Notes: a model not told the origin generated them from the sequence alone. DNA of 64,000 bases from Streptomyces cyaneogriseus subsp. noncyanogenus (GCF_000931445.1 NZ_CP010849.1:1426001-1490000), one strand, 5' to 3'; counted from the stretch's first letter, positions 25,387-34,161 are shown. Program-made: numbers and translations.

Positions 25387-27048
25387 GTGCCGCAGGACAG
25401 TCTCATGGACCGGGTACTCGGGCCGAGTCCGCCGCCGTTCGCCCTGCTGTACCGCCCCGAGACGGGATCGGGGGATCTGGTCGAAGCGCTCGTGGGGCGC
25501 ATCACGCTGGCGCTGTCCCCGGCCGGTGTCCCGCTGCCCGGCCCCGCCGCCGCGGACGCGGACGGCGAGAGGGCCGCCCGGTACGACGCCCTCGTCCTGG
25601 TGAGGTCCCCGCGCGGCGCCGCGGACGGCCCGGGCGGCCGCCCCGCCGGGCCCGCGCCGCTCGTGCTCACCGTCACCGAGCGGGCCGACGTGCCGCTGCG
25701 CGAGGTCGTCACCCGTCTCCTCGCCGCCCGCTTCCCCCGCCCCGGCCTGGATGTCTTCCGGCGGCTGCTGGAGGGCGGGCCGGACGCCTACTGGACCTGT
25801 CTGGTGCACACCGGCGCGCGCACGCTGGTCGGCGCCGCCGCCGCGCCGCACCTCACCCTGCGCGCCGGCACCGCCGTACTGACGGCGGGGGGCGGGACGT
25901 GCCACGTCCCGGCCGGCGGACCGGGCCTCGGCGGTGTGGTCGGTCTGCTCACCGACCGCGCGGACGAGGACCGGGCCCGGCTCTCCCTAGACACGGCGCT
26001 CGCGGCGATGACCCGGATCTGCGCCGGCGGGGTGCGGGTACGCGGCCCCTGGCTCAGGGAGACGGCCGCCGGCGTCCGGAGCGAGTACGCCGTCGAGGCC
26101 CGCTGCGACCGCGATCCGCGCCAGGTGCTGTACGAGACGCGGCCCGCGTCGGACCTCGTCGCGCTGCTCGGACGAGACCGGTACGGCGCCGCCGTCCTGG
26201 ACTCCGCCGTCCTGGACGCCGCCACCCCGGAGTCCGCCACCTGGGAGTCCGCCACCCGGGAGTCCGCCGCCCCGGGCACCGCCGTCCGGACCCGGGCGGC
26301 CCTGCCGGGAGCCGGGGGCGCCCCGCGGACGTCCCGGGCGGGCGGATTGGGCGCGCACGCCCGCGTCCGGGCGCTGCTCGAGGCCCGGAACGACACCCTC
26401 GCGCACTTCTGGTTCGGCCGGCGAAAGGACGTGCCCGCCCGCGGTCTGGCCGGGCGCCGGACGCTGGTGGTCGACGCCGGTGACGGCTTCCTCCCGATGC
26501 TCGTCCACCAGTTGGCCGCGCTGGGCCTCGATCCCCGCGTGCGGCGCCCGGACGAGCCGTTCCCGGTGGACGACGGGGAGCTGGTGGTGCTCGGGGCCGG
26601 TCCGCACGACCCCCGGCTGACCTGCCGTCCCGAGGTGGCCCGGCTGCGCGAGACGGCGGGCCGGCTGCTCGCCGGCCGCCGCCCCTTCCTCGCCCTCTGC
26701 CTGGCCCATCAGGTGACGTGCGGTCTGCTCGGTCTCGGCCGGGTCCGGCGCATCGCCCCCCGGGTGGGTGTCCAGCGCACCATCGACCTGTTCGGCAGCC
26801 GCGAACGGGTCGGGCTCTACGACTCCTTCGCCGTCCACGGCGACGCCGACCGCGTCGCCGTGGACGGTCTCGACAGCCCGGTGGAGACCAGCCGCGACCC
26901 GCTCACGGGAGAGGTGTACGCGCTGCGCGGGGAGTTCTTCGCCGCCCTCCAGTTCCGCCCGGAGTCCGTGCTGACGCAGCACGGCGAGCGCATCCTGGGC
27001 GCACTGATCCGGCACGCGCTCGCCGGGGCCGCGCCGCGGCCGTCCTGA
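25387..27048 (+). CDS. PhzE-like chorismate/glutamine amidotransferase fusion, probable pseudoenzyme
   Basis: A 553-residue relative of PhzE (2-amino-2-deoxyisochorismate synthase; family members are typically over 600 residues). The order is a chorismate-binding domain (about 1-330), then a class I glutamine amidotransferase domain (about 345-545). The amidotransferase keeps Cys438 (LCLAHQ) but the catalytic His is Arg524 (LQFRPES for LQFHPES), and the oxyanion loop is changed. The chorismate domain lacks the usual GTxRR-type motif (GGGTCHVP) and seems deleted just before three 15-bp tandem repeats (ESATWESATRESA) that replace conserved sequence. The frame is open with a strong GGAGGAGGG ribosome site. 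Either decaying or reused without catalysis. Confidence 0.75.
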   Translation: MPQDSLMDRVLGPSPPPFALLYRPETGSGDLVEALVGRITLALSPAGVPLPGPAAADADGERAARYDALVLVRSPRGAADGPGGRPAGPAPLVLTVTERADVPLREVVTRLLAARFPRPGLDVFRRLLEGGPDAYWTCLVHTGARTLVGAAAAPHLTLRAGTAVLTAGGGTCHVPAGGPGLGGVVGLLTDRADEDRARLSLDTALAAMTRICAGGVRVRGPWLRETAAGVRSEYAVEARCDRDPRQVLYETRPASDLVALLGRDRYGAAVLDSAVLDAATPESATWESATRESAAPGTAVRTRAALPGAGGAPRTSRAGGLGAHARVRALLEARNDTLAHFWFGRRKDVPARGLAGRRTLVVDAGDGFLPMLVHQLAALGLDPRVRRPDEPFPVDDGELVVLGAGPHDPRLTCRPEVARLRETAGRLLAGRRPFLALCLAHQVTCGLLGLGRVRRIAPRVGVQRTIDLFGSRERVGLYDSFAVHGDADRVAVDGLDSPVETSRDPLTGEVYALRGEFFAALQFRPESVLTQHGERILGALIRHALAGAAPRPS

Positions 27049-27181
27049 ACGCTGCCGTCCGCGTCCCGGCCCTCGGGTCGCCGCCGTCCGGAACGCCGCC
27101 GTCCGAGGAGCGGGCACCGGGGCGTCGCCGAACCGGCCCATCCGTACGGGCGGTTCATCACGGTCGCGGCGGCAAGGGGGC

Positions 27182-27212
27182 GGGCCCGGGCCTCCGCAGG
27201 GGGCCGGGCCCC
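27182..27212. terminator. GC-rich hairpin between convergent genes
   Basis: GGGCCCGGGCC and GGCCGGGCCCC form a strong stem between the PhzE-like gene and the convergent LuxR-type gene. There is no T-run, as is usual for Streptomyces hairpin terminators. It could serve both strands. Confidence 0.45.
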
Positions 27213-27239
27213 GATCCGGCCGCCCGGGCAGGGGCGGGC

Positions 27240-27581
27240 TCAGGCCGCGCGGGTGCCCGCCGGGTCGCTCTCCGGGCGGCGGGCCGCCGCGCGGGCACGC
27301 GCCCACGCGCAGGCGACCAGTCCCGCCTGAAGCCGGGACTCCACCCCGAGTGTGGCGAGGATCCGGGTGATGTGCGCTTTCACGGTGCGCTCGGAGATGT
27401 CGAGCCGACGCGCTATCGAGCGGTTGGACTCGCCGATCCCGAGCAGGACGAGAACTCTCCTCTCGCGTGCCGACAAGGAATCGACCCGGCCGACCGGCGC
27501 ACTCCAGCGGCGGGGGTCGAGCAGGTCCGGGACGCCTTCGGTCCCGGTCTCCCGGGCGGGCTCCACCAGGCGGACGATCAT
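27240..27581 (-). CDS. Small LuxR/NarL-type HTH regulator
   Basis: A 113-residue protein made almost only of a GerE/LuxR helix-turn-helix (SLSARERRVLVLLGIGESN, then SIARRLDISERTVKAHITRI). There is no receiver or ligand domain in front, so it is a stand-alone DNA-binding protein. ATG 27581 (MIVRLVEPARETG) is preferred to the longer start at 27677, whose extra 32 residues look non-protein-like. It lies at the right border of the biosynthetic island and may regulate it. Confidence 0.75.
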   Translation of the reverse strand: MIVRLVEPARETGTEGVPDLLDPRRWSAPVGRVDSLSARERRVLVLLGIGESNRSIARRLDISERTVKAHITRILATLGVESRLQAGLVACAWARARAAARRPESDPAGTRAA

Positions 27582-27846
27582 CTGTCTCTCCGGTAGTGCG
27601 TACGGGCATGCGGGGTCCGGGCCGGTGGGAGCGGCGCGCAGGCCGTGCCTGCCGCCGCGGAGCGACCCGTGCGCCATCGTGCCGGGTTCCCCGCCCGCGG
27701 GCCAGGGAGAACCCCGCGGTCTGTCAAGTACCGGGCACGGTCGTCGGCTCGCCTACCGGGAGCACTCGTCGGCCCGCCCTGCCACGGGGCGGCGGTACCC
27801 CGGCCGCGGGACGGCGCGGCACACCGCTCCCGGCCACCGCCGGACC

Positions 27847-28755
27847 TCACCCGGTCCCCACCCGCTCCCCCGCCTCCCGCAGCGCCTGCACCGCCGCGCG
27901 GATCGAGGGGCGGCGGTCGGCGTCCGCGCGCCACACGACGTACACATGCCGGCGCACCCGCTGCTTCAGCGGGACGGTGACGACCCCGTCCGGCAGCGGG
28001 TGGCGGCCGAGCAGCGGCGCGATGCACACCCCGAGTCCCGCGGCGACCAGCGCCAGTTGGGTGTGGGTCTCGGCGGCGCGGTGGCCGATGATCGGCTCGA
28101 TGCCCTTGGAGCGCAGGGTGAAGACCAGCCACTCGTGGCAGAACTCGCCCTCGCCCCAGGTGATCCACTCGTCCTCGGCGAACTCGGCGAGGTCCGCCTC
28201 GGCGCGGCCGGCCAGCCGGTGGCCGGCCGGCAGGGCGACGTCGGCGGGGTCGTCCAGGACCGGTGCCTTGACCAGGCCGTCGGGGACGGGCAGCGGCTTG
28301 TTGTACCAGTCCAGGACCACGGCCAGGTCGAGGTCGCCGCGGACCACCCCGGCGATGCCGCGCTCGGGTTCCAGTTCGCAGGAGCGCACGCGCAGCGCGG
28401 GGTGCGCGGCCCGCAGCGCGGACAGCGCGGTGGGGAAGAGTCCGCGCGCGGCGGTCGGGAACGCCGAGAGCCGCAGCTCGCCCACGACCTGGCCGCGGTG
28501 CGCCTCCAGCTCGGACTGGGCGAGGGCCACCTGCGACAGGATGCGCGCCGCGTGCTCGGCCAGCAGCCGCCCCGCGTCCGTCAGCCGTACACCGCGGCCG
28601 TTCCTCGCCAGGAGCTGCTGGCCGACCTCGCGTTCCAGCTTGGACATCTGCTGGGAGACGGCCGAGGTCGTGATGTGCAGTCCCTCGGCGGCGCCGCTGA
28701 CCGAGCCATGGCGAGCGAGGGCGTCGAGGGTGCGCAGGCGCTCCAGGTTCAACAT
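27847..28755 (-). CDS. LysR-family transcriptional regulator
   Basis: A 302-residue LysR protein. The N-terminal winged HTH (GSVSGAAEGLHITTSAVSQQ, about residues 17-36) and the linker helix are typical; the C-terminal substrate-binding domain runs from about 90 to 290. It is divergent from an EamA exporter gene across 74 bp containing dyad and direct-repeat sites, so control of that exporter plus autoregulation is likely. The effector is unknown. Confidence 0.9.
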   Translation of the reverse strand: MLNLERLRTLDALARHGSVSGAAEGLHITTSAVSQQMSKLEREVGQQLLARNGRGVRLTDAGRLLAEHAARILSQVALAQSELEAHRGQVVGELRLSAFPTAARGLFPTALSALRAAHPALRVRSCELEPERGIAGVVRGDLDLAVVLDWYNKPLPVPDGLVKAPVLDDPADVALPAGHRLAGRAEADLAEFAEDEWITWGEGEFCHEWLVFTLRSKGIEPIIGHRAAETHTQLALVAAGLGVCIAPLLGRHPLPDGVVTVPLKQRVRRHVYVVWRADADRRPSIRAAVQALREAGERVGTG

Positions 28756-28829
28756 GTAAGCGATGCTACGAGATACCGCTCGCGAATTCTCGATTGTGCT
28801 ACGAGAAGCCGTACCCCATCGTGGCCTCC
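28756..28829. promoter_or_regulatory. LysR operator region between regulator and EamA gene
   Basis: TGCTACGAGA is repeated at 28764-28773 and 28797-28806 (33 bp apart), and TTCTCG (28787-28792) pairs with CGAGAA (28802-28807) across nine bases. This layout, with a dyad plus a second site about three helical turns away, is typical of LysR-controlled divergent promoters. Confidence 0.6.
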
Positions 28830-29867
28830 ATGAGCAGTGACGTCACCGTGCCGCGCCCCCGTGCCCACCCTGCCGCCCGCCCCGCCGTGGACTGGCGGCT
28901 GCGCTTCGCGGCCCTCTGTCTGGTCTGGGGCTTCAGCTTCCTGCTGATCAAGGTGGGCACGGGGGGATACGCCCCCTTCCAGGTCACGCTCGGACGGCTG
29001 GTGTTCGGTACGGCGGTGCTCGCCGCGGCGATGGCGGTGCGGCGGGAGCGGCTGCCGCGCGGTGCCCGGACGTGGGCGCATCTCGCGGTCGCCGGTTTTC
29101 TGCTCAACGCGCTGCCGTTCTCCCTGTTCGCCTACGCGGAGCTGACGATCCCCTCGACGCTGGCGGGCATCTGCAACGCGACCTCCCCGCTGTGGGGCAT
29201 GGTGCTGTCCTGCGTCGCGCTGTCCGAGGACCGGCCCACCCGGCTGCGGGTGGCGGGGCTCGGCATCGGCTTCCTCGGGGTGCTGACCGTGCTCGGCGTC
29301 TGGCACGGCTTCGACGGCCTGGACGCCACGGGCACGGCCCTGGCGCTGCTGGCCTCCCTCAGCTACCCCGTCGGCTGGATCTACGTCCGCCGCACCCTGG
29401 CCGGCTCCGGCCACTCGCACCTGTCCCTGACCGGGGCGCAACTGCTCCTCGCCACCGTCCAGCTCGCCGTGGTGACACCGCTGTTCACCACGTTCCCGGA
29501 CCGGTTCCCGGCGGTCCCGCTGCTGGCGGTGGCGGCGCTGGGCACGCTCGGCACCGGACTCGCCGTACTGATCCAGTACGGCCTGGTCGCCGAGGTCGGC
29601 CCGACCACCGCCCAGATGGTCACCTATTTCATCCCGGTCATCGCCACGGCGGCGGGCGTCGCCCTCCTCGGCGAGTCCCTGACCTGGTCGACTCCGGTGG
29701 GCGCGCTGATCGTCGTGGCGGGCGCGGCGCTGACGCAAACCAGGCCCCGGGGCGGGAGGGGCCGGGCCGTGGGCTCGCGGGTCCGGATGCGCGGGGGCGA
29801 GCCAGCCGAGGCCGAGCGGGCACGCGCCGGGCAGCGGAGCGAGAAGGCGCGTTCCACGGGCGCGTAG
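28830..29867 (+). CDS. EamA-type (DMT) exporter
   Basis: A 345-residue ten-helix transporter with two EamA repeats (AALCLVWGFSFLLIKVG begins the first). The C-terminal about 40 residues are a charged cytoplasmic tail. ATG 28830 is chosen because the 12 preceding in-frame codons overlap the likely promoter. Control by the divergent LysR regulator is inferred from the shared operator region. The substrate is unknown. Confidence 0.88.
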   Translation: MSSDVTVPRPRAHPAARPAVDWRLRFAALCLVWGFSFLLIKVGTGGYAPFQVTLGRLVFGTAVLAAAMAVRRERLPRGARTWAHLAVAGFLLNALPFSLFAYAELTIPSTLAGICNATSPLWGMVLSCVALSEDRPTRLRVAGLGIGFLGVLTVLGVWHGFDGLDATGTALALLASLSYPVGWIYVRRTLAGSGHSHLSLTGAQLLLATVQLAVVTPLFTTFPDRFPAVPLLAVAALGTLGTGLAVLIQYGLVAEVGPTTAQMVTYFIPVIATAAGVALLGESLTWSTPVGALIVVAGAALTQTRPRGGRGRAVGSRVRMRGGEPAEAERARAGQRSEKARSTGA

Positions 29868-30005
29868 GGCGTGACGCCGGACGGCGGACCCACGCGTCAC
29901 GGGCGGCGGACCCACGCCTCGCGGACGCCGGGCCGCATCGCCGGGGCCGGGGCGCGGTGCGGCGCCCCCGCCCCGGGCGGGCCCGCGCGCTCCGCTCGCT
30001 CGCGG

Positions 30006-31337
30006 TCAGACGTGGCTCCGCCCCGCTCCGGCCCCCAGGGCGGAGGCCACCGCGTCCGCCAGCGGCCCCGCCTCCCCGGCGCCCAGCGTCGAGACGGTGA
30101 TCCGGATGCCGGGCGGGGCGTGCAGCCGGAAGCGGGCGCCGGGGGCGACGGCCCAGCCGGCGTGCAGCAGCCGCGCCACGGCGCCGGTCTCGTCCGGCAC
30201 GGGGATCCAGACGTTCAGGCCGCTGCGGCCGTGCGCCGTGACCCCGCGTTCCGCGAGCGCGCCGATCAGCGCCTCGCGGCGCCGTCCGTACGCCGCCGCC
30301 ACCGCCCGCGCGTCCACGGCGCCCTCGGCCCACAGCCGCGCGACGGCGCGCTGGGTGATCCGGCTGACCCAGCCGGGGCCGAGCCGCTGCCGTCCGCGGA
30401 CCCGGTCGAGCGTGACGGAGTCCCCGGTGAGCACGGCGAGCCGCAGGTCGGGGCCGTACGCCTTGGCGGCCGAGCGGACGAAGGCCCAGGAGCGGGTCGC
30501 GCCGGCCAGGGGATGCAGGGGCAGGTCGACGATCCGGTGGCCGTGGTCGTCCTCGATGAGCAGCGTCTCCGGATGCTCACGGAGCAGGGACCGCAGCGCA
30601 CGCGCGCGTGCGGCGCTCACCGCCGCGCCCGTCGGGTTCTGCGCCCGGTCGGTGACGACGAGGGCGCGCACCCCGCCGGCGAGGGCGCGGCGCACGTCGT
30701 CGACGAGCGGCCCGTCGTCGTCGACGCCGACCGGGACCGTGCGCAGCCCGAGCGCCGGGACGAGGTCGAGCAGACTCCCCCATCCCGGGTCCTCCACCGC
30801 GACCGGGTCCCCCGGTTTCAGATGGGCCGCCAGCACCCGCTCCATCGCGTCCAGCGAACCGGACGTGACGGCCAGGGGCCCGCCGGGCACCCCGTCGGCG
30901 TCCAGCTCGGCCCGCGCGAGGCGCTCCAGCTCCGGCTCGACCGGCGCGTCCCCGTACAGGACCGGCTCCCGGTCGCCCCGCCCGGCCGCCGCGGCGAAGG
31001 CCGGCGCCAGCGCGGGCAGCAGCGCCGGGTCCGGGTTGCCGGCGGACACGTCCCGCGCCCCCTCGGGCACCTCCACCCGGATGAACTCGCGGCCGGTGGT
31101 GGCGGGCGTGGACCGCACCCGGCTGCCGCGCCGCCCGGCGGTCTCGATCACCCCGCGCTCGCGCAGGGTGCGGTAGGCGGCGGCGACGGTGTTGGGATTC
31201 ACCCCGAGCCGCTCGGCCAACTCCCGCATGGGAGGCAGTGGTTGACCCGGCTCCAGCTCTCCGCACGCGACCGCCCGCTCGACGCTCGCGGAAATCTCCG
31301 CTGCGCCCCGCCCGGTGATCCGATATTCTCCTAGCAC
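30006..31337 (-). CDS. MocR-type GntR/aminotransferase regulator
   Basis: A 443-residue fusion of a GntR winged HTH (about 1-70, ELAERLGVNPNTVAAAYRTL) to a fold-type I aminotransferase domain (about 95-435). The PLP Lys lies in RSAAKAYGPDLR. MocR proteins use PLP or a PLP-amino acid adduct as signal, and the divergent neighbour is a PNPOx-like protein, which fits PdxR-type logic. A perfect palindrome lies in the shared 35-bp intergenic region. It is most likely an autoregulator and activator or repressor of the PNPOx/PaiB pair. Confidence 0.88.
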   Translation of the reverse strand: MLGEYRITGRGAAEISASVERAVACGELEPGQPLPPMRELAERLGVNPNTVAAAYRTLRERGVIETAGRRGSRVRSTPATTGREFIRVEVPEGARDVSAGNPDPALLPALAPAFAAAAGRGDREPVLYGDAPVEPELERLARAELDADGVPGGPLAVTSGSLDAMERVLAAHLKPGDPVAVEDPGWGSLLDLVPALGLRTVPVGVDDDGPLVDDVRRALAGGVRALVVTDRAQNPTGAAVSAARARALRSLLREHPETLLIEDDHGHRIVDLPLHPLAGATRSWAFVRSAAKAYGPDLRLAVLTGDSVTLDRVRGRQRLGPGWVSRITQRAVARLWAEGAVDARAVAAAYGRRREALIGALAERGVTAHGRSGLNVWIPVPDETGAVARLLHAGWAVAPGARFRLHAPPGIRITVSTLGAGEAGPLADAVASALGAGAGRSHV

Positions 31338-31348
31338 AAAGTCAATTA

Positions 31349-31360
31349 TGCACTAGTGCA
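31349..31360. promoter_or_regulatory. 12-bp perfect palindrome, candidate MocR operator
   Basis: TGCACTAGTGCA is perfectly self-complementary. It lies 12 bp from the regulator start and immediately before ATG 31361. CTAGCAC at 31331 is a related half-site. It is well placed to repress both divergent genes. Confidence 0.6.
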
Positions 31361-31372
31361 ATGGAGACCGCC

Positions 31373-32059
31373 ATGCAGGGGACGCAGCAGACGCCGCCCG
31401 GCGCCACCGCCGCCTACGCCCGCACCGACCGCACCGCCCCCACCCGCTCCGCGGACCGCGCCTCGTACGACAAGGAGCTGGTGCACGCGATACTCGACGA
31501 GGGCTACGTCTGCCACCTCGGCTTCGTCCGCGACGGCGCCCCGGTGGTCCTGCCGACGCTGTACGGCCGGGTCGGCGAGCGGCTCTATGTGCACGGCTCG
31601 ACGGGCTCGCGCCCCCTGCGCGCGGCCGGGCAGAGCGACCCGGGCCTGCCGGTGTGCCTGACGGTCACGCACGTCGACGCGCTGGTGCTGGCCCGCTCCG
31701 GCTTCCACCACTCGATCAACTACCGCTCCGTCGTGGTGCACGGCATCGCGCACGACGTGACGGACCCCGAGGAGAAGCTCCGGGCCCTGGACGCCCTGGT
31801 CGACCACGTCGTACCGGGCCGCTCGCGCGACTCCCGGCCGGCCGACAGGAAGGAGCTGGCCGCCACCGCCGTCGTCAGCCTCGACCTGAACGAGGTCTCC
31901 GCCAAGGTCCGCAGCGGCGGCGTCAACGACGAGCCGGAGGACTACGCCCTGCCGCACTGGGCCGGTCTCGTCCCGCTGCGCAAGGGCTACGAGTCCCCGG
32001 TCCCGGACCCGCGGCTGGCGCCCGGCACCGAACTGCCCGGCTATCTGGCGGGCCTGTGA
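31373..32059 (+). CDS. Pyridoxamine 5'-phosphate oxidase family protein
   Basis: A 228-residue split-barrel flavoprotein of the PNPOx-like/NimA group (LHAILDEGYVCHLGFV-type N-terminal strand, PTLYGRVGERLYVHGS core). It probably binds FMN or F420; the exact reaction is open. ATG 31373 has GGAG seven bases upstream and is preferred to ATG 31361, which touches the palindrome. Its stop overlaps the paiB-like start (TGATG). It is divergent from the MocR regulator. Confidence 0.82.
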   Translation: MQGTQQTPPGATAAYARTDRTAPTRSADRASYDKELVHAILDEGYVCHLGFVRDGAPVVLPTLYGRVGERLYVHGSTGSRPLRAAGQSDPGLPVCLTVTHVDALVLARSGFHHSINYRSVVVHGIAHDVTDPEEKLRALDALVDHVVPGRSRDSRPADRKELAATAVVSLDLNEVSAKVRSGGVNDEPEDYALPHWAGLVPLRKGYESPVPDPRLAPGTELPGYLAGL

Positions 32060-32691
32060 TGCTGATCCACCCCTGGGACGCGCCCCGTGAGGACGCGGAG
32101 TGGCAGCGGTGGCTGTCCGACCACGACTTCGGGCAGCTCGCCGTCAACGGCCTGCCCGGCGACCCGCCCCACGTCCAGCCCCTGCACTTCGCCTACGACG
32201 CCGAGCGCCGGGAGGCCCTCACCCATCTGGCCCGCCCGCACCCGTTGTGGCGCGCGCTGGAGGCGGACCCCGACGTCCTGCTGAGCGTGGTCGACGACTA
32301 CGTCTACGTACCGGGTCCCTGGCAGGCCGCCCCGGACGAGCCGCCCGAGCACGGTGTCCCGACGAGCCTCTACGCGGCGGTCCAGCTCCGCTGCCGCGCC
32401 CGGATCGTCGACGACCCGGCCGAGAAGGCGGAGCTGCTGAACCGCCAGGTCGGCCACTTCCAGCCGGAGGGCGGTTCGGCCCGGGCCGCGGTGGGCGAGG
32501 CCCCCTACGGCCGCATGCTGTCCGGCATCCGCGGCCTGCGGCTCGAAGTGACCGGCGTCCGGGCCAAGTTCAAGTACGCGGGCAAGCGGTCCGAGGAGGT
32601 CCAGGACCGGATCGCGGCCGGACTGGCGCGGCGTGGCGGCCCCGGTGACGCGGCGGCCCGATCCCACCTGCTGCGCCGCCGCGGGGCCTGA
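32059..32691 (+). CDS. PaiB-like FMN-binding regulator/split-barrel protein
   Basis: A 210-residue protein of the PaiB family, beginning MLIHPWDAPREDAEWQRWL and with the conserved AKFKYAGKRSEEVQDRI-like C-terminus. The family is annotated as an FMN-binding negative transcriptional regulator, but the fold is a flavin-binding split barrel and enzymatic roles are possible. It is translationally coupled to the preceding PNPOx-like gene. Confidence 0.82.
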   Translation: MLIHPWDAPREDAEWQRWLSDHDFGQLAVNGLPGDPPHVQPLHFAYDAERREALTHLARPHPLWRALEADPDVLLSVVDDYVYVPGPWQAAPDEPPEHGVPTSLYAAVQLRCRARIVDDPAEKAELLNRQVGHFQPEGGSARAAVGEAPYGRMLSGIRGLRLEVTGVRAKFKYAGKRSEEVQDRIAAGLARRGGPGDAAARSHLLRRRGA

Positions 32692-32694
32692 CCC

Positions 32695-32751
32695 GAGGGC
32701 CCTCCACCCGGAGGAGCCTCCGGACGGAGGGCCCTCGACCGGAGGGCCCTC
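32695..32751. terminator. Triple GAGGGCCCTC palindrome between convergent genes
   Basis: The palindrome GAGGGCCCTC occurs at 32695-32704, 32727-32736 and 32742-32751. Any pair can form a very strong hairpin in either transcript. It lies between the PaiB-like gene and a convergent EamA gene, so it probably terminates both. Confidence 0.6.
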
Positions 32752-32780
32752 CGCCGTCGGCTCCGCCGGGGGCGGAAGGG

Positions 32781-33749
32781 TCACACGGCCGCGGCCCGTA
32801 CCTCCCGCGCCGCCGTCCGCGCCGCCCGGGTCTCCGCCACCGCGAGCCCCGCGACGGAGCCGAGCATCAGCAGGGTGCCGGCCAGGGTCGCCGCCGTGAG
32901 GTGCTCGCCCAGCAGGAGCACCGCGAGCGCCGCCGCGGCGACCGGCTCCAGCAGCATGATCACGGACACGGTGGCCGACCGTACGACGGCGGCGCCCGCG
33001 AAGTACAGGCCGTAGGCGAGGGCGGTGGGGACCGCCGCCACGTAGGCCAGCAGCCACAGCAGCCGGACGGGCTGGCCGGTGTGCGGCACCAGCCCCTCGG
33101 CCAGGGCGAAGGGCAGCAGGCACAGGCCGGCGACGGCGAACGCCCCGACGGACGCGCTCGCGGCGTCCGTCCCGCCGTCCCGGCCCCAGCGCCGGGTCAG
33201 CAGGGTCATCACCGAGTAGCCGGCCGCGGACAGCAGCGCCCAGACCACGCCCGAGGGGCGCACGGAGGCGTCGCCGCCGCCGAGGACGAGCACGGCGAGG
33301 CCCGTCAGCGCCCCGGCGACGGCGGCCGTCCCGCCCCGGCCGAGACGCTCGGCGAGGGTCAGCCGCGCGCCGATCGCGATGAACACCGGACCGGCGCCGA
33401 GGGTGACCACGGTCGCCACGGCGAGCCCGGTGGACCGCACCGCGGCGAAGTACGCGGTCTGGAACACCGCGAGGCCCAGCCCGGTGACCGTGGCCCGCAG
33501 CAGAGCGCGGCCGAGCGGCGCGGTCCCGGCGGACCGGCCGGACCGGGCGCGCGGGCGCAGCAGCGGGCGGGCGGCGAGCAGCAGCACCAGCCCGGCGGCG
33601 CAGCGCCAGAACGAGAGGGCGACGGGCCCCATGTCACTGGCCCGGTAGACCAGCGAGGCGGCGGCACCGGCGGTGCCCCAGGCGACACCGGCGACGATCA
33701 GATAGAGGAGGCCACGCCCGACGGGCAGGCCGGAGACGGCATTCGACAC
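32781..33749 (-). CDS. EamA-type (DMT) exporter
   Basis: A 322-residue, ten-helix transporter with two EamA repeats ([17 protein letters not shown] and [15 protein letters not shown]). The charged DGGTDAAS loop separates repeat helices. It is followed upstream by a second EamA gene on the same strand (34162-35166) with 412 bp between them, so they are probably separate units. The substrate is unknown. Confidence 0.88.
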   Translation of the reverse strand: MSNAVSGLPVGRGLLYLIVAGVAWGTAGAAASLVYRASDMGPVALSFWRCAAGLVLLLAARPLLRPRARSGRSAGTAPLGRALLRATVTGLGLAVFQTAYFAAVRSTGLAVATVVTLGAGPVFIAIGARLTLAERLGRGGTAAVAGALTGLAVLVLGGGDASVRPSGVVWALLSAAGYSVMTLLTRRWGRDGGTDAASASVGAFAVAGLCLLPFALAEGLVPHTGQPVRLLWLLAYVAAVPTALAYGLYFAGAAVVRSATVSVIMLLEPVAAAALAVLLLGEHLTAATLAGTLLMLGSVAGLAVAETRAARTAAREVRAAAV

Positions 33750-34161
33750 GAGTTCTCTCCGCAGACGCGCACAGAGCGCGGACGTTGGGAAAGGACCGCG
33801 GGCTCATCGGGCCGCGCGGGTCCACGGACCACGTCTGCGGGCAGCACGGTTCGGCCCGGCGACCTGCCGGGCTGCTTTCCGGGGGCCCGCCTCAGGCGGC
33901 CGGAGGCGGAAGAAGGCGTGCGTCCGAATGCATGATCAGCACCTTAAGCCGCAGGCCCCCGGATTTCCACATCGGCCACCGAACCGGCCGGCGACCGGCC
34001 ACCGAGAACGCCACCGACCGGACACCGACTCCGGCCGCGGACCGGACACCGGCCGGCCACCGAAAACGCCACCGGCCGGCCACCGGCCCGCCCAGGAACC
34101 GGCCACCGGCCGCTCACGTTCCGGCCGCACCGGCGAGCGCCGCGTTCGGACCCGCCCCGCG
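33750..34161. repeat. Intergenic region with CCGGCCACCG-rich repeats
   Basis: No gene is visible in these 412 bp. A 27-bp unit occurs at 33995-34021 and 34053-34079 (CCGGCCACCGARAACGCCAC, then CGRCCGG), differing at two positions. Shorter CCGGCCACCG pieces extend to about 34110. It may be a slippage-derived array or a structured 3' region of the upstream transporter transcript. Confidence 0.55.

Noticed and set aside
31654..32058. Longer version of the PaiB-like protein starting upstream
   Set aside because: The extra part is an out-of-frame shadow of the PNPOx-like gene; the TGATG junction gives the normal family start.
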